A stretch of 64,000 nucleotides of DNA from Henriciella sp. (GTDB taxonomy: Bacteria; Pseudomonadota; Alphaproteobacteria; Caulobacterales; Hyphomonadaceae), in NCBI RefSeq assembly GCF_029936995.1, contig NZ_JAPYRE010000007.1, positions 1-64,000 of the forward strand. The letters run 5' to 3'. A model generated the notes under the pieces. That model saw only the letters and a program-made list of their open reading frames with translations. It made no database searches and was not told the DNA's origin. The position numbers and the translations under genes were made by a program. Shown one piece after another: positions 43,093-52,526 of the stretch. Positions within the stretch are counted from its first letter, which is position 1; the number at the start of each line of letters is the position of its first letter.

Positions 43093-43893
43093 TCAAGCCT
43101 GACCTAGAAATTTTCCAAGCAACTGAATAACAGCATCCCGTTTTTCCCTGTCGAGGGCGTCCGGGTGAGGGTTTGCGAACTGGCCGCTGTCATTGTCGAA
43201 ATAGAGACCAGAGGTGTCCCGGAAGTTCTCGGAAAGTGCAGCCTGCACCAGAACATCCGCTCCGATTCCGACATCACCGCCGTCAATGCCATAGCCATCC
43301 TTCACCATTTTCGTCCCAAGAAGCGAGCCGGGATTGACGGCCACAACCATCACCCCGTCAGAATGAACCTCTTTCGCAAAATCGATAGACCACATGGTCA
43401 GGGCTAATTTGCTCTGGGCGTAGGCTGCGTTGTCGGGCAGCTTGCGGTGCCCTTCCAGTGCCTCGTGACTGACAGGTGCCTGCGCAGCCGATGACAGGTT
43501 GACGATCCGTCCGCCCCTTCCCATCAGGCGCACAAGGCGCTGCCCTAGCAACATCGGGGCAAGCGTGTTGACCACGAAGCGGACATCAAGCCCATTCGCG
43601 GCAATCGGCTTAGTGGTCTTTAAGACACCCGCATTGTTGATGAGCACGTCCAACGCCTCATGCTCGCTCGACACGGCATCAGCCAGCATCGACACGTTGT
43701 TCAGGTCGGACAGGTCAGCAAGATAGGGTTTCACCCGCGCTTCACCGTATTTGTCAGCCAGTTGCTTCCTGACCCTCTCAAGCTTTTCTGAATTGCGCCC
43801 GTGAAGAAGCACCTTGTGCCCTCGGGCGAGCAGCTGTTTGGCAGTTTCGAGCCCGATGCCGTCAGTGGCGCCAGTTATGAGGATAGTCTTCAT
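43093..43893 (-). CDS. SDR-family NAD(P)-dependent oxidoreductase
   Basis: A 266-residue short-chain dehydrogenase. The cofactor motif TGATDGIG is at residue 7, NNAG is near 88 and the catalytic YAQSK near 160. An RNSEKLE segment after strand 2 (HGRNS) suggests NADP preference. Substrate unknown. It is the last gene of a three-gene operon with a cupin and nitroreductase, transcribed away from an HxlR regulator, which suggests detoxification of quinones or other electrophiles. Confidence 0.88.
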   Translation of the reverse strand: MKTILITGATDGIGLETAKQLLARGHKVLLHGRNSEKLERVRKQLADKYGEARVKPYLADLSDLNNVSMLADAVSSEHEALDVLINNAGVLKTTKPIAANGLDVRFVVNTLAPMLLGQRLVRLMGRGGRIVNLSSAAQAPVSHEALEGHRKLPDNAAYAQSKLALTMWSIDFAKEVHSDGVMVVAVNPGSLLGTKMVKDGYGIDGGDVGIGADVLVQAALSENFRDTSGLYFDNDSGQFANPHPDALDREKRDAVIQLLGKFLGQA

Positions 43894-43968
43894 TCTAGTT
43901 CTCCCGCGTAGTGACAGCGTCAGAGGCCCGCCACGATAGCGATCGCCCCCGACGCGTGAGATAGGTCA

Positions 43969-44658
43969 TCATATCTCGGTCAAAACGGTTGATAGCGGCA
44001 GACGGGACTTTGGTGTCCCGGCATTATAGTCATTGTTTTCGTCACGATAGCCGAGCGCAACAACCACGAGGCTGGTGAAGCCTTTTTCACGCAACGCAAA
44101 CTCCGCGTCCAGAACAGCCACTTCGATACCTTCCATTGGACGGGCGTCTACACCAAGAGCTGCCGCGCCGAGCATGAACTGGCCGATATTCAGGTAAACC
44201 TGCTTGTCCATCCAGTGCTGGACATCCTTCATGTCCTGCTTGTGGAGATTCACAAACATGGACCGTGCCCCATGCGTCTGCGGCTTCAGGGTTTCAGGGT
44301 CGAAGTCAAACCGGCCATCCCGGTCTTCCTGTTCAAGGACGTCCTGCAGGAAGGTCTCCTCAACGCCAAGGCGGCTGGCAAAGACCACAACATGCGAAGC
44401 ATCAAGAATGGACTGGGAGTTGAATGGATACAGCCGCTCAGTTGATTTGGCGACCTTTGCCTTTCCTTCCTCACTCGATGCCAGAATGAAATGCCAAGGC
44501 TGCACGTTCGTGCTTGAGGGGCTGAACTGCAGCAGTGTCTTCAATTTTCCGACCGTTTCGGACGGGATTTTCTTCATCGGGTTAAAAGCCTTGGCGGTGT
44601 AGCGCGACTTGGCAACATCAGTGATGTCCTGACGAACTTCGGTTGCAAGCAGGGTCAT
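43969..44658 (-). CDS. nfsB: NfsB-type oxygen-insensitive nitroreductase
   Basis: A 229-residue FMN-dependent nitroreductase of the NfsB/dihydropteridine-reductase group. The FMN-binding start RYTAKAFNP and FSPSSTNVQPWHF are typical, as are MEGIEVAVLD and VVVALGYRDE. It reduces nitro compounds and quinones with NAD(P)H in two-electron steps. It lies 75 bases upstream of the SDR gene and 45 bases downstream of the cupin gene. Confidence 0.9.
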   Translation of the reverse strand: MTLLATEVRQDITDVAKSRYTAKAFNPMKKIPSETVGKLKTLLQFSPSSTNVQPWHFILASSEEGKAKVAKSTERLYPFNSQSILDASHVVVFASRLGVEETFLQDVLEQEDRDGRFDFDPETLKPQTHGARSMFVNLHKQDMKDVQHWMDKQVYLNIGQFMLGAAALGVDARPMEGIEVAVLDAEFALREKGFTSLVVVALGYRDENNDYNAGTPKSRLPLSTVLTEI

Positions 44659-44703
44659 GGGAGGATCCTATTCATCTTGATTTGGATATGAGGTCGTTGG
44701 AAT

Positions 44704-45603
44704 TTACTGCTGCGCTGGCGCAGCCGTGAGGGTGAAGCGCTGGTCGGCGCGCACATAGAGGAGGCAGGTTTCATCGGCTGAACAGGTGAGGGGCTGGCTC
44801 TCGCCGCCAGCAATACCGAAATAGCCGCCAGCGCCGAGAAGACCATCGGCACCATTAAGGGCGAGCGCACCATCTATGATAATGGCACGGAGGTTCTCGC
44901 CCTGGTGCGAGAGGGTTCCGGCAAACCCGTCCTTCAGGCGAACCATGTAGCCGCTATCGCCAATGCCTGTCGGCTCACCCCAAAGGAAGGCGATCTCGGC
45001 TCCACTATCGCCCGTGCCTGTGGCAGGAATCCAGGTCAGGCTATCAGCCCTTAGCCATACGAGGTTTCCGGCATCGACATTGATCGGGCGTTCGCCATTG
45101 TCGAATGCGGCTTCGCTCGGCTGCACGAGGTATGGGCCTTCATCAATCTCGACATAAGCGATGTTGGTGCTGCCCGATGCGGCGGTCACATGAGACTCTC
45201 CGGCCGGCTGGGTCCAGAACGAGCCTTTCGGCAGCCACATGTCGGCAGCGTCGGGGTCGTCATTATGGATTGCGCCGCTGATCACGACAGCACGGTAGGC
45301 GACATTGTGGATGTGCGGCGGGGACGCAAAGCCCTCATCAAAGCGGACGAGAAATCCCGAAGCATCTTCACGAGTCCGGTCCCCCCAAAGGGTCCCGGCA
45401 CGCGGGCTGGCATCGCCACGAGCCGGGTTCAACGCACCCCAGTCGACGTCTTCAGCATGTATAATCTGCACTGCGCCATCTGTTTGCTGTGTGTCAGCCA
45501 CAGAGCCTGCAGTGGCGAGGCCGGCAAAAGCGGCCAAAAGCGCAGCAGCGCGAAAGGGATAGGCGGACAAAGTTTCGGGTTTCTGGGGCACGGGCATCTC
45601 CAA
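44704..45603 (-). CDS. DUF4437 cupin-domain protein
   Basis: A 299-residue protein with an N-terminal hydrophobic signal segment and two cupin-like halves. The first is built around FDEGFASPPHIHNVAYRAVVI with a likely metal-binding HIH, the second around LKDGFAGTLSHQGENLRAIII. It matches the DUF4437 cupin family; the substrate is unknown. It is the first gene of the operon facing the HxlR gene and appears to be exported. Confidence 0.75.
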   Translation of the reverse strand: MEMPVPQKPETLSAYPFRAAALLAAFAGLATAGSVADTQQTDGAVQIIHAEDVDWGALNPARGDASPRAGTLWGDRTREDASGFLVRFDEGFASPPHIHNVAYRAVVISGAIHNDDPDAADMWLPKGSFWTQPAGESHVTAASGSTNIAYVEIDEGPYLVQPSEAAFDNGERPINVDAGNLVWLRADSLTWIPATGTGDSGAEIAFLWGEPTGIGDSGYMVRLKDGFAGTLSHQGENLRAIIIDGALALNGADGLLGAGGYFGIAGGESQPLTCSADETCLLYVRADQRFTLTAAPAQQ

Positions 45604-45670
45604 TGTGGCTTCCTCAGGTTGACGCTGACCGATTTAAAGATACCCTCGAATTAAACAAGAACGCACTTTT

Positions 45671-45699
45671 TTGGCACATACCCACAAAAAGTATACTAT
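45671..45699 (+). promoter_or_regulatory. promoter for the HxlR gene
   Basis: TTGGCA (45671-45676) and TACTAT (45694-45699) are 17 bases apart, 16 bases before the HxlR ATG. The AT-rich GTATACTATA overlaps the region where the divergent cupin promoter should lie, so HxlR binding here could control both directions. Confidence 0.45.
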
Positions 45700-45714
45700 A
45701 GGACGCATAAGCCC

Positions 45715-46050
45715 ATGACTCGTTTCACTGAGTATGATTGCTCTGCCGGGTGCCCTGTCGAAGCAGCGCTGGAGCAGATTGGCGGCAAATGGAAAGGGGT
45801 TACGCTCTTCCACCTGCTCGATGGCGTAAAGCGCTTCAACGAGCTGCAGCGGAATGTCGGCTCGGTAACCCAGCGCATGCTGACCAAACAGCTACGCGAA
45901 CTGGAAGACTCCGGCCTCGTTCACAGGGAAGTTTACCCAGTGGTGCCGCCCAAGGTCGAATACAGTCTCACACCGAAAGGTGAGACCCTCAGACCTATCC
46001 TCATGGCTCTCAAGGCCTGGGGCGAAGAACACGTGTTTGCCACGGCCTGA
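45715..46050 (+). CDS. HxlR-family redox-type transcriptional regulator
   Basis: A 111-residue HxlR/YodB winged-helix regulator: [41 protein letters not shown] and the [16 protein letters not shown] wing. Two N-terminal cysteines (C9 and C13, in DCSAGCP) resemble the sensing cysteines of quinone/aldehyde-responsive members. It is divergent from the cupin-nfsB-SDR operon, which it probably represses until electrophile stress. Confidence 0.88.
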   Translation: MTRFTEYDCSAGCPVEAALEQIGGKWKGVTLFHLLDGVKRFNELQRNVGSVTQRMLTKQLRELEDSGLVHREVYPVVPPKVEYSLTPKGETLRPILMALKAWGEEHVFATA

Positions 46051-46058
46051 TCAAGTGT

Positions 46059-46092
46059 AAAAAAGGGCCGCCCCAAACGGGGCGGCCCTTTT
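46059..46092. terminator. bidirectional intrinsic terminator
   Basis: A perfect 14-bp stem AAAAGGGCCGCCCC / GGGGCGGCCCTTTT with loop AAAC, flanked by A-runs and T-runs, so it works in both directions. It separates the convergent HxlR gene and the VOC gene. Confidence 0.95.
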
Positions 46093-46115
46093 CAATTTCG
46101 TGCGGTGGAAAGCCC

Positions 46116-46673
46116 TCAGCTCTCCTCAGCGATCTTCTCGTGTAGCCAGGCGGCGTGGCGAGGCGCCTTCTTGGTGCGCGCCCATTCGTCCAGCATGTCA
46201 TGCGCGACCGATTTCAGCTCGCTCATCTGTTCCGGCGTGCCGATGTCGCAGGCAAGCTCGAGGCGGTGGCCGTTCGGGTCGAAGAAATAGATCGACTTGA
46301 AGATGCCGTGATGGGTCGGCCCGACCACGTCGAGGCCCATCTCTTCGGCCCGCGTCTTGGCGTTCATCAGGTCGTCCATCGTCTGGACCTTGAAGGCGAT
46401 ATGCTGGACCCACTCCGGCGTATTGCGGTCCCGGTCCATGTCCGGCTTGGTCGGCAGCTCGAAGAAGGCGAGCACGTTGCCGTTCCCGGCGTCCAGGAAG
46501 ACGTGCATGTACGGGTCCGGCGCACCGGTCGAGGGCACCTTGTCCTCGGCAATGGCAAGCTGGAAGTCCATGCCGAGCACGCGGTTATAGAACTCGACTG
46601 TTTCTTTCGCATCCTTGCAGCGATAGGCGACGTGATGGACGCCGCCGAGTTTGGGAGCATTTGTGGTGGTCAT
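46116..46673 (-). CDS. VOC-family (glyoxalase/dioxygenase) protein
   Basis: A 185-residue vicinal-oxygen-chelate protein. Likely metal ligands are the first histidine pair in GGVHHVAYR, a histidine in WVQHIAFKV and the glutamate in GHRLELACD. Similar proteins are annotated as glyoxalase or extradiol-type dioxygenases. It ends the operon that starts with the hydroxyphenylpyruvate dioxygenase gene, so a role in aromatic amino acid breakdown is possible. Substrate unknown. Confidence 0.8.
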   Translation of the reverse strand: MTTTNAPKLGGVHHVAYRCKDAKETVEFYNRVLGMDFQLAIAEDKVPSTGAPDPYMHVFLDAGNGNVLAFFELPTKPDMDRDRNTPEWVQHIAFKVQTMDDLMNAKTRAEEMGLDVVGPTHHGIFKSIYFFDPNGHRLELACDIGTPEQMSELKSVAHDMLDEWARTKKAPRHAAWLHEKIAEES

Positions 46674-46721
46674 ATCCGTTACCTCATATTGCCCTGTCTA
46701 CGCAGGAGACTCAAAAGCGGT

Positions 46722-47009
46722 TCACTCGAAGGCGCGGGCCTGTTCGGCCTCGCAGTAGCGCTGGTCGATGTCCCACTTCTTCGCACCCCCAAGCAGCGAG
46801 AAGACCCCCGGCGCACAGGCCGCAACGATCGCGGTGTCCATCGCAAGCCAGTCGAGCCAGAAAGCCGCCGGAACAAGTATCAGGAGACCGATCACCGGCG
46901 GGATGCCAATCTGCAGGATACGCCATTTCGTCCGGTTTATATCCTGAGACCATCCGGGCCGATCATTGACCTGCGCCCACCAGGCCGAAAGTTCCCGCCG
47001 GTTCAACAT
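46722..47009 (-). CDS. small two-helix membrane protein, unknown
   Basis: A 95-residue protein with hydrophobic helices near residues 30-52 and 55-72 and hydrophilic ends. No family recognised. It is transcribed between hppD and the VOC gene with small gaps (30 and 48 bases), so it is part of that operon. Confidence 0.65.
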   Translation of the reverse strand: MLNRRELSAWWAQVNDRPGWSQDINRTKWRILQIGIPPVIGLLILVPAAFWLDWLAMDTAIVAACAPGVFSLLGGAKKWDIDQRYCEAEQARAFE

Positions 47010-47039
47010 CGGTTTTCTCCCGCATCAGGAGAAACGCGT

Positions 47040-48143
47040 TTATGCGTCCTCCTCGACCTTCAGCGCACCGCGCTTGATCTGGTCGCGTTCCATGGATTCG
47101 AAGAGTGCCTTGAAATTGCCTTCGCCGAAACCCTGTTTGTAGTCACCCTTGCGCTGGATGAACTCGAAGAAGACCGGCCCGATCTGCGGTTCCGCGAAAA
47201 TCTGGAAAAGAAGCCGCGGTTCGCCGCCATCGGTCGTGCCGTCGAGCAGCAGGCCGCGCGTGCGTAGTGCTTCCTCGTCCTCGCCGTGGCCCGGCAGGCG
47301 TTCGCTCAGCATCTCGTAATAGGTATCCGGCGGCGGTGTCATCATCGGCACGCCACGCTCTTTCAGCCGGTCATAGGCGGCGACCAGGTCGTCGCAGATC
47401 AGCGCGATATGCTGGATGCCCTCGCCATTATACTCCTTGAGGAATTCCTCAATCTGGCCCTTGCCGCCATCGGCTTCCTCGTTCAGCGGAATGCGGATCT
47501 TGCCATCCGGCGCGGTCAGCGCCTGCGAGGTCAGGCCGGTATATTCGCCCTTGATGTCGAAATAGCGGATTTCCTGGAAGTTGAAGAGCTTCTCATAGAA
47601 GTCCGCCCAGTATTTCATCCGGCCCTTGTAGACATTGTGGGTCAGGTGATCGACCAGCTTGAAACCGGCGCCTTCCGGATACTTCTCGACGCCCGGCAGG
47701 TACTCGAAATCAATGTCATAGATGGAAAGGCCATCCTCGCCCTCATCGGCATAACGGTCGATGAGATAGATCAGGGAGTGGCCGATGCCGCGAATCGCGG
47801 GCAGCTTCAGCTCCATCGGCCCGGCCGGTACGTCGCACGGCTCTGCATCATTCGCGAGCAGATGGTCGTAGGCTGCCTTCGCATCGCGCACGCGGAAGCC
47901 CATGCCACAGGCGCTCGGCCCGTGCTCCTTGGCGAAATAATAGGCCGGCGTACCCTTCTCATAATTCGTGATCAGGTTGATGCCGCCCTGGCGCCACAGC
48001 TCGACATCCTTGGAACGGTGGCGGGCGACCTTGGTAAAGCCCATCACCTCGAAAACAGGTTCGAGCTGGCCCTTCTCGGGCGCGGAAAATTCAATGAATT
48101 CGAAGCCGTCGAGGCCAGCCGGATTTTCAAACAGGTCCGCCAT
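47040..48143 (-). CDS. hppD: 4-hydroxyphenylpyruvate dioxygenase
   Basis: A 367-residue 4-hydroxyphenylpyruvate dioxygenase, two VOC-type domains. Iron ligands are the histidines in VDHLTHNV and [10 protein letters not shown] and the glutamate in [10 protein letters not shown]. It converts 4-hydroxyphenylpyruvate to homogentisate in tyrosine degradation. The gene faces a divergent MarR regulator 80 bases away and leads an operon with a small membrane protein and a VOC protein. No homogentisate dioxygenase gene is in the window. Confidence 0.95.
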   Translation of the reverse strand: MADLFENPAGLDGFEFIEFSAPEKGQLEPVFEVMGFTKVARHRSKDVELWRQGGINLITNYEKGTPAYYFAKEHGPSACGMGFRVRDAKAAYDHLLANDAEPCDVPAGPMELKLPAIRGIGHSLIYLIDRYADEGEDGLSIYDIDFEYLPGVEKYPEGAGFKLVDHLTHNVYKGRMKYWADFYEKLFNFQEIRYFDIKGEYTGLTSQALTAPDGKIRIPLNEEADGGKGQIEEFLKEYNGEGIQHIALICDDLVAAYDRLKERGVPMMTPPPDTYYEMLSERLPGHGEDEEALRTRGLLLDGTTDGGEPRLLFQIFAEPQIGPVFFEFIQRKGDYKQGFGEGNFKALFESMERDQIKRGALKVEEDA

Positions 48144-48223
48144 GTGCTTTATCCTCCAGTAAGATTACGTTACGCATATTAGTTGCATCTGCAACTAAAT
48201 CAAGCTCTGGAGCGGAAAAACGA

Positions 48224-48724
48224 ATGACGACATCGACTGACAAGACGCAGGACCCAGCCCGTGAGCCGCTTCGACTCGACGGGTTCCTGCCCTACCGGCT
48301 GTCGGTCCTGTCCAACGCCGTCTCTGGCAGGATCGCCGAAATGTACGAACGCGAGTTCAACATCTCGATCTGGCAGTGGCGCATCATCGCCGTTCTCGGT
48401 GAGCATGAAGGGCTTACCTCGACAGAGGTCGCCAGCCGCACCCTGATGGACAAGCCGGCCGTCAGCCGGGCCGCCGCCAGCCTGACCGAACGAGGCATCA
48501 TCTCCCGCAAGTCCGATCGCGCCGACCGGCGCAAGGCGGAACTGCGCCTGACCGACAGCGGGCGCGAAATCTATGATGCCATCATGCCGCGTGCGATCGC
48601 CTATGAACAGGAGCTGCTCGCCTCGCTCAGCGAGGATGAAGCCGAAACCCTTCACGCCCTGCTAACCCGTCTGTCGCATATCGCGTCACCTGAACGCGAT
48701 CTCTGGTCACACAGGCGGGGCTGA
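48224..48724 (+). CDS. MarR-family regulator
   Basis: A 166-residue MarR protein: LSVLSNAVSGRIAEMYERE, the recognition region LTSTEVASRTLMDKPAVSRA and the wing RKSDRADRRKAELRLTDSG. It is divergent from hppD, whose promoter it probably controls in response to an aromatic ligand; this is inferred from position. Length and domain are normal. Confidence 0.9.
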   Translation: MTTSTDKTQDPAREPLRLDGFLPYRLSVLSNAVSGRIAEMYEREFNISIWQWRIIAVLGEHEGLTSTEVASRTLMDKPAVSRAAASLTERGIISRKSDRADRRKAELRLTDSGREIYDAIMPRAIAYEQELLASLSEDEAETLHALLTRLSHIASPERDLWSHRRG

Positions 48725-48753
48725 CCGGCGGAACACGAAGGGGGACAAGGGAC

Positions 48754-49842
48754 ATGCAGGCCGCGCTCGATATCTATTTCGACGAAATACGCGACAAGCG
48801 CCCGGAATTCGATGCCGCGATCACGACATGGCGCGAACGGCTCGCACCTGAACTTGAGCGTATGGAAGCCGAACGCAAGGCGATCATTTCGCGCGCCATC
48901 AAACGCACTGCAACGCTTGCCGCCATCGCATTCGGTGCCCTCATCCTGATCGCGATTGCGACACGCGGCGCATTCCTCTTCCCGTTCAGCATCATGCTGG
49001 CCGTGGCGGCTGTGACAATCGGCTCAGCCGCCGTCTGGGTGCCGGTCTTTGCCATGAAGTCCCAGACCAAGTCCCTTGTCGTGGGCGCGGCCTGCGAAGC
49101 GTTCGGTTTCCGCTATGAAACCCTTCACCCGGACATGTCCGGGGTTTCCAGCTGGCGCACACTCGGTAACTGGATCCGGTCACGCCCTTCGATGAGAGAC
49201 GCTTTCACAGGCTTTGCCGACACCGCCGAGCCCCCAACTCCGGCCTTCGACCGGTTAAAAGGCGCGAGCCTCTTGCCTTCCTATGACAGCCGCAAGTTCG
49301 AGGACATGATCGAGGGCCGCCGCGCCGATGCCGATTTTACACTCGTCGAATGCAAGCTGACCGAACAGCAGGGCTCCGGCAAGAACCGGCGCACGGTCAC
49401 GAAATTCCAGGGCATCCTGTTCAATATCGACTATCCGGACCGTTTCCTCGGGCGCACCCTGCTCGCGCGGGATGGCTGGTGGAGCTGGGGGCGGACAGGT
49501 GACATGGACAAGGTCGCGCTGGTCTCCAAGGAGCTCGAAGACGCCTTCACCGTCTATTCAACCGACCAGGTCGAGGCGCGCACCCTGCTTACCCCGGACC
49601 GGATGGAGCGGCTCATCGCGCTGGAGCGCCATTTCAGCGGCGGCAAGCTTCGCGGTGTCTTCGAGGATGGTCACGTCACCCTCGCCCTGGAGGCCGATGA
49701 CCAGTTCGAGGCTGGCTCGGTCTTCAAGCCACTTGTTGATCCTGACCGTTTCATAAGGACGCTGACAGAGATCGGGCTCGTCTGTGACCTGATCGACGGT
49801 TTCCTCACGCGCGACTGGTACAAGGACAAGCTCGGCTACTAG
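48754..49842 (+). CDS. DUF3137 membrane protein
   Basis: A 362-residue protein. The N-terminal 45 residues are helical and charged, two membrane helices follow (about residues 48-70 and 72-95), and the rest is a soluble DUF3137 domain (FEDMIEGRRADADFTLVECKLTEQ, KFQGILFNIDYPDRF, and EDGHVTLALEADDQFE). Function unknown. It starts 29 bases after marR in the same direction with a good ribosome site. Confidence 0.82.
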   Translation: MQAALDIYFDEIRDKRPEFDAAITTWRERLAPELERMEAERKAIISRAIKRTATLAAIAFGALILIAIATRGAFLFPFSIMLAVAAVTIGSAAVWVPVFAMKSQTKSLVVGAACEAFGFRYETLHPDMSGVSSWRTLGNWIRSRPSMRDAFTGFADTAEPPTPAFDRLKGASLLPSYDSRKFEDMIEGRRADADFTLVECKLTEQQGSGKNRRTVTKFQGILFNIDYPDRFLGRTLLARDGWWSWGRTGDMDKVALVSKELEDAFTVYSTDQVEARTLLTPDRMERLIALERHFSGGKLRGVFEDGHVTLALEADDQFEAGSVFKPLVDPDRFIRTLTEIGLVCDLIDGFLTRDWYKDKLGY

Positions 49843-49982
49843 GTGGAGCTCCCTGGGGAACTTTCTGCCCTGGCACCCCCCTGCAGACAATCAGTTTAAT
49901 GAAATTCAACCGGGCGTGGTAACGTGAAATTGACGCTGATATACAATACTTGTGGCGGGACGTAATTGCACAGGACCATTGG

Positions 49983-51515
49983 ATGGCTGAGGGGTATACA
50001 AGTTTTGGGCTGCCGGCAGATAGCGCGGCATCCACGCCCGAGGTAAGCGCCGGGTCGACACTGACGACCCGTCGGGCCAGCCTGAACGAAGCTGCCAAAC
50101 GCATCCAGCCCCGCCATTTTGCCACGAACCGCCCGTTCATACGCGAGTGCCTGAAACTCACGGACATAGCCTGTTCTGCCTTAACAGCCTGGATGGCGCT
50201 CACTATCGCCGGGTATCAGCTTCTCAGCGCTCCGGTCGCCGCCGTTCTTCCGTTTGCCGCCATCCCTGTAGTCATGAGCTGGGGCCTGCGCAGTGCTGAT
50301 GCCTATCGCCTGTCCTATTCCCGCCCTGTGATTCACCAGATGATGCGCACATGTCTGGGCGCCGGACTTGCCCTGTCCGCACTGGTTTTCGTCACATCGC
50401 TTCTCTACCCGGAAAGCCATACACGCTGGGTCCTCGGAGCAGCCTACCTGTCGCTCATTGTCACCTTCATTCTCCATGCTCACGTCATTGTCCTGTTCAA
50501 GGTTCTGACCCGGCAGGGTACGCTTTCTGAAAATGTCGTGCTGGTCGGCGCAACACCGAACGCCCAGCGTCTGCTTGAACGCAACAACTCCACGCGCGAG
50601 CTGAACATTGTCGGTGTTTTCGATGACCGCCTCTCGCGGGCACCCGAGTCCATGCAGGGTGTGCCCGTTCTCGGCCGCCTCGATGAGCTCATGCATTGGG
50701 ACCGCCTGCCAGATATCGACCGCATCATCGTTACCGTCACATCGGATGCCCGCGCCCGTGTAAGGGAGCTGATCGACCGTCTCCGCGTGCTGCCCCAGCG
50801 GGTCGTCCTGCTGCTTGACCTCGAAGGCTTCGATCCCGAAACCCAGTCGCTGGCCGAGATCGCGCAATCCCCCGCCGCCTATGTCTCAGGCGCACCTGAA
50901 GATGAGCGCCGTGCGATGCTCAAGCGTATCTCGGACATCGCCTTCGCGTCCATCATGCTTGTCGCCTTCGCGCCGACCCTCCTGCTCACGGCGCTTGCCA
51001 TCAAGCTCGAAAGCCGCGGGCCGGTCTTCTTCCGCCAGAAGCGGCATGGCTTCAACAACCAGATCATCCGTGTCTGGAAGTTCCGCTCCATGCAGCACAA
51101 TCCGGAAGCCGAGGAACGGATGAACCGCCAGACGACCGCGAATGACCCGCGTGTGACCCGTATCGGCCGTCTCATCCGTGCCACATCGCTGGATGAGCTG
51201 CCCCAGCTGTTCAATGTGCTGACCGGCGAGATGTCGATTGTCGGCCCTCGCCCGCACGCGATAGGTATGACGGCAGAGGACGCCGAGGTGCAGGGCCTTG
51301 TCAGCGACTATGCCCACCGTCACCGGGTCAAGCCGGGCATCACCGGCTGGGCGCAGATCAATGGATCACGCGGGCCGGTCCACACCCGCGCCGGCGTGCG
51401 CGAACGTGTGCGTCTCGACATGGAATACGTGAACCGTGCCTCGTTCTGGTTCGATGTCTATATCATGCTGCTGACCGCGCCCTGCCTGCTGGGCGACTGG
51501 AAGCGCCAGCGCTAG
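49983..51515 (+). CDS. hfsE: HfsE-like undecaprenyl-phosphate sugar transferase
   Basis: A 510-residue initiating sugar-1-phosphate transferase. Four to five membrane helices lie in residues 45-190, then a CoA-binding-like domain (VLVGATPNAQRLLERN) and a C-terminal bacterial sugar transferase domain with VWKFRSM, TSLDELPQLFNVL, SIVGPRPHA and KPGITGWAQINGSRG. It loads the first sugar onto the lipid carrier. ATG 49983 with AGGA is preferred over an upstream start. As the first of several genes matching the holdfast set it is probably HfsE; generic EPS function is the alternative. Confidence 0.82.
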   Translation: MAEGYTSFGLPADSAASTPEVSAGSTLTTRRASLNEAAKRIQPRHFATNRPFIRECLKLTDIACSALTAWMALTIAGYQLLSAPVAAVLPFAAIPVVMSWGLRSADAYRLSYSRPVIHQMMRTCLGAGLALSALVFVTSLLYPESHTRWVLGAAYLSLIVTFILHAHVIVLFKVLTRQGTLSENVVLVGATPNAQRLLERNNSTRELNIVGVFDDRLSRAPESMQGVPVLGRLDELMHWDRLPDIDRIIVTVTSDARARVRELIDRLRVLPQRVVLLLDLEGFDPETQSLAEIAQSPAAYVSGAPEDERRAMLKRISDIAFASIMLVAFAPTLLLTALAIKLESRGPVFFRQKRHGFNNQIIRVWKFRSMQHNPEAEERMNRQTTANDPRVTRIGRLIRATSLDELPQLFNVLTGEMSIVGPRPHAIGMTAEDAEVQGLVSDYAHRHRVKPGITGWAQINGSRGPVHTRAGVRERVRLDMEYVNRASFWFDVYIMLLTAPCLLGDWKRQR

Positions 51516-51519
51516 AGCG

Positions 51520-52518
51520 ATGAGCGAACAGCCCGGCCCCGGACAGGACAAGGCATCTGATACTGCGCTGCTTGAAGCCGGTCACACCGCGCATGGTGAG
51601 ACCGTGCTTTCCAACAGCGTGTCCAGCGAAGTGAAGCTGAGCATCTGCGTGCCCTGCTATCACGATAGCGCCGATCCGCTCATGGCCGCGCTCCGGTGCC
51701 AGGAAGACGCCGGCCGCACTGCGCTGCTGCTCTTTGATGACGGCTCCGGCGACGCCGCCCTGACCCGTCAGCTCGCCAGCCATGTCGCCGCCTGGCCTGG
51801 CCCGGCCCGACTCGTCACCGCCAGTGATAACAAAGGCCGCGCCCATGCCCGCAACCGCCTTGTCGACCTGGCAGAAGCTGTGTGGATCCTGCTGATTGAT
51901 GCAGACATGCGCCCCGATGATGATGGCTTCCTCGCCCGCTATGCTGAAGCCGCCGCAGCCGCACATGGCCCGGCCCTGATCGCTGGCGGCTTCACGCTGC
52001 AACACGCCACCCCCACCCGTGAGACTGCCCTGCACGCCGCCCAGTCGCGCCGTTCCGAATGCCTGCCCGCCAGCACCCGCGCCACAGCGCCTGGCCGATA
52101 TGTCTTCACGTCGAACATCCTCGTTCACCGCGCCATCATGGAGACGGTCGGCTTCGATGACGGCTTTCAGGGCTGGGGGTGGGAAGATGTCGACTGGGGC
52201 CTGCGCGTGGCCGCGCGCTACGAGGTGCGCCATATCGACAATACCGCCACCCATCTCGGCCTCGACACGACCGAGGCCCTGCTCGCCAAGTTCGGCGGCT
52301 CGGGTGCCAATTTCGCCCGGCTGGCAGAGCGTCACCCGGCAGCGGTCCGGGACATGCGCCTCTGGACGATGACCCAGCGCCTGAAGCGCCTGCCCCTGCG
52401 TGGTGCCTGGATCTGGCTCACTCGCCAGTCGGCCCGTCAGACCTGGCTGCCGATGCGCCTGCGGCTGCTCGCATTAAAATGTTTTCGTGCCTTTTCATAT
52501 GGCGGGAAGCTTGCATAA
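51520..52518 (+). CDS. GT2 glycosyltransferase (HfsG-like)
   Basis: A 332-residue family 2 glycosyltransferase. The fold starts at LSICVPCYHDS, the metal-binding DxD is DADM near residue 128, and the acceptor-site motif WGWEDVDWGLR is near 225. It would add a sugar to the lipid-linked unit on the cytoplasmic side. Lying directly before the deacetylase gene, it occupies the place of hfsG in Caulobacter; the assignment is by position. It starts 4 bases after the hfsE stop. Confidence 0.8.
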   Translation: MSEQPGPGQDKASDTALLEAGHTAHGETVLSNSVSSEVKLSICVPCYHDSADPLMAALRCQEDAGRTALLLFDDGSGDAALTRQLASHVAAWPGPARLVTASDNKGRAHARNRLVDLAEAVWILLIDADMRPDDDGFLARYAEAAAAAHGPALIAGGFTLQHATPTRETALHAAQSRRSECLPASTRATAPGRYVFTSNILVHRAIMETVGFDDGFQGWGWEDVDWGLRVAARYEVRHIDNTATHLGLDTTEALLAKFGGSGANFARLAERHPAAVRDMRLWTMTQRLKRLPLRGAWIWLTRQSARQTWLPMRLRLLALKCFRAFSYGGKLA

Positions 52519-52526
52519 GAACAGCC

